A stretch of 64,000 nt of DNA from an uncultured Lachnospiraceae bacterium (GTDB taxonomy: Bacteria > Bacillota > Clostridia > Lachnospirales > Lachnospiraceae), in assembly GCA_910577045.1 (NCBI GenBank), contig CAJTLB010000013.1, forward strand, positions 1 through 64,000, given 5' to 3'. The stretch's first letter is position 1; each line of letters starts with the position of its first letter. Positions 62,527-64,000 of this stretch are shown here, piece by piece. The translations under genes and the position numbers were made by a program. The notes under the pieces are model-generated. The model was given only the letters and a program-made list of their open reading frames with translations, was not told where the DNA came from and did no database searches.

Positions 62527-63543
62527 TTACTTACCATAATAATACTTTGATTTACTCCTTATCTTTTCTCTTAACTCCACAAGCACTCCTGAAGAATATG
62601 CTTCATAATAATCCTCATAAGAAGATATATTACATAATTCTTTTTTATCTTCTTCATCTAAATCAAATAATCTATACAATTTACAATTAATATCTGTAAA
62701 ACGTTTATCTGTATCTATTTCTTTTCCACTCTTTAAATCCTTTTTTACTAATTTAAACAAAACATAACAACCATGAATAACTTCTATAGGAAAATGACAT
62801 TTTTGAACTAATTCATTAAAATCACTTACTACTGTAACTAATTGTGTCCCTCCAGATGTATTACAATCTAAAACCACTCCCTTTTGCTTATCTACATGTT
62901 TTTTATCTAATAATTGTTCCAATCCCTCATATTTTATTCTACCAACTCTTTCTATTTCTGCATTTTCTTGTGGTCTCGCAGAATCATTTACATCTTTTGC
63001 CATAATTAAATTTACTCCTAATTCATTTGCTATATATTGTGCTAATAATGGATTACCTCCTTTTGGAACTATTATAAAATCCACCCTTTCTTCTTTATTA
63101 TATTTCATTAAGCGAATCATAATACTGGATAACTCTTTCAAATCTGATATATTATGTACAGCTTCCATTGTATTAATATAATAATTACTATAAGACAATG
63201 TCTTGCCCTTAGATATCAAACCATATGAAATAACATTTTCAAATTCAATTATATATTTAGATAAAATATATAATAATCTTAATGATGTATCTGATTTTGG
63301 ATATGTTTCCTTTTTGGCTACACTTTTTAACTTTTTCTCTATTTTTCCTGCCTATTGTGCACTATAACCTAATTCCTCTAAAACTTCTTTAACTACTATA
63401 CGATCATATTTTCCATATATTAATCGTCCTAAAAACGGAGTTTCCCTTTTAATAATACCTAACATAGCAATAACTGAACGCAATGTATCTAAACCAAGAA
63501 TAGTTAAAATAATATCATTAATTACATCTGAACTAATACACAT
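62527..63543 (-). pseudogene. PRTase-like gene interrupted by an in-frame TAG
   Basis: A 63-codon frame starting MCISSDVINDIILTILGLD ends ELGYSAQ at TAG (63352-63354). The same frame then runs on without another stop for 275 codons to 62527, starting AGKIEKKLKSVAKKE. No start with a ribosome site follows the TAG, so this reads as one gene with a nonsense codon. The second part has VDFIIVPKGGNPLLAQYIAN and KGVVLDCNTSGGTQLVTVV, resembling the PRPP loop of type I phosphoribosyltransferases. Very AT-rich codon use suggests transfer. It follows a MazG-like gene. Readthrough or a sequencing error would be alternatives. Confidence 0.65.
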
Positions 63544-63563
63544 ACATATATCGACTCATGTTT

Positions 63564-63959
63564 TTAGTTCTCCTTCATTTTTTCAATAGCCGCTTTTAAC
63601 TTATAATGTGGATCTTCCCATGTTACTGGTTTTATAGTCTTTCCATCTTCTGCATAATGTGGTTTTCCATCCTCCCACAACTTACTCATATTTGCATATT
63701 GTACTATTTCAAATAATTCATCTGGTCTAATCCCCATTTCCACCAATGTTCCCAATGCAAAATAAATTACATCAATCATTGCATCAGCTTCTTCAACAAT
63801 ATCACCTTGTTCAACGGCCTGTAGGAACTCATCTATTTCTTCCAACATCCAATTATACCTTTTCTTTGCTCTTTCCTTATCCATTTTTTTAGGATAGTTA
63901 CTAACTGGATGATTAAATTTTTCATGAAATAATTTAACATCTTCCCATTCCTTGTTCAT
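63564..63959 (-). CDS. MazG-like nucleotide pyrophosphohydrolase
   Basis: The 131 residues form an all-alpha NTP pyrophosphohydrolase: metal-binding EEIDEF on one helix and EEADAMIDVIYFAL on the next give the ExxE-ExxD pattern. It resembles the COG4696 proteins wrongly named Cof-like HAD hydrolases. The C-terminus (WEDGKPHYAEDGKTIK) also fits them. Substrate is unknown. AAAGGAG precedes the ATG. It probably heads a two-gene unit with the interrupted PRTase-like gene 20 bases downstream. Confidence 0.85.
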   Translation of the reverse strand: MNKEWEDVKLFHEKFNHPVSNYPKKMDKERAKKRYNWMLEEIDEFLQAVEQGDIVEEADAMIDVIYFALGTLVEMGIRPDELFEIVQYANMSKLWEDGKPHYAEDGKTIKPVTWEDPHYKLKAAIEKMKEN

Positions 63960-63988
63960 TACAATTTCTCCTTTATCTTCTCATATAC

Positions 63989-63994
63989 ATTATA
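63989..63994 (-). promoter_or_regulatory. -10 element of the mazG-like gene
   Basis: A perfect TATAAT on the minus strand 30 bases before the start codon; the -35 lies outside the window. Confidence 0.45.
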
Positions 63995-64000
63995 GCATCT

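Overview
The window looks like chromosome of a low-GC anaerobic Firmicute, most likely a Lachnospiraceae member. Reasons: pyruvate formate-lyase with its activase and a clostridial 2[4Fe-4S] ferredoxin, a GlgC/GlgD glycogen pair, the hprK-ROK kinase-murB-rapZ-whiA-dnaE-pfkA gene order, CwlD/SleB/SpoVG-type genes, and AGGAGG ribosome sites throughout. No rRNA, tRNA, insertion sequence or CRISPR array was seen.

Layout. 1-1260 is the worn edge of an integrated mobile element: a truncated ORF, two head-to-head parA scraps, and DUF3970-like and DUF6075-like genes, abutting the 3' end of lysS with three tandem 11-bp repeats. 1458-26736 is almost all minus-strand housekeeping: greA-lysS; argF-(membrane protein)-birA-DUF6145-coaX-dusB; patatin, NfeD and SleB-like proteins; hprK to pfkA and an rRNA methylase; a chemoreceptor, CwlD and a GH18 protein. 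27318-32439 is a plus-strand fermentation block: mecA, a DUF1858 protein, a split pyruvate formate-lyase, pflA and ferredoxin. 32502-38566 (minus) holds a small alarmone synthetase, a MerR regulator, a DEAD-box helicase, spoVG and glgC-glgD. 38898-46350 (plus) holds a chemoreceptor with a lipoprotein, murC, a DnaA-box cluster, dnaD- and dnaI-like genes and prs. 46418-52896 holds a YhaN/YhaO-like pair, a MATE exporter with a structured leader, asnS and an RpiB/LacAB isomerase. 53034-61887 encodes two rhamnogalacturonan lyases, one a lipoprotein and one a 2199-residue wall-associated multidomain protein, pointing to pectin use. 61888-64000 is very AT-rich and carries a MazG-like gene and a broken PRTase-like gene.

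The most unusual system is at 28594-32439. Pyruvate formate-lyase stops at 702 residues, just before its glycyl-radical domain. That domain is a separate 81-residue protein (30968-31213) with an intact RVSGYAVNF motif. Between them lies a second small protein (30730-30954) that keeps the start of the same domain but lacks the glycine motif. The activase follows behind a perfect terminator and a leader with interleaved inverted repeats. This suggests a built-in replaceable radical domain, possibly with a non-radical placeholder, relevant to oxygen damage of the enzyme.

Other points of note: five perfect TTATCCACA boxes upstream of replication-initiation genes; a leader upstream of the MATE gene that may be a guanidine-IV (mepA) riboswitch; an intrinsic terminator in the helicase leader; and a strongly supported 58-residue membrane protein on the opposite strand at 23554-23730.
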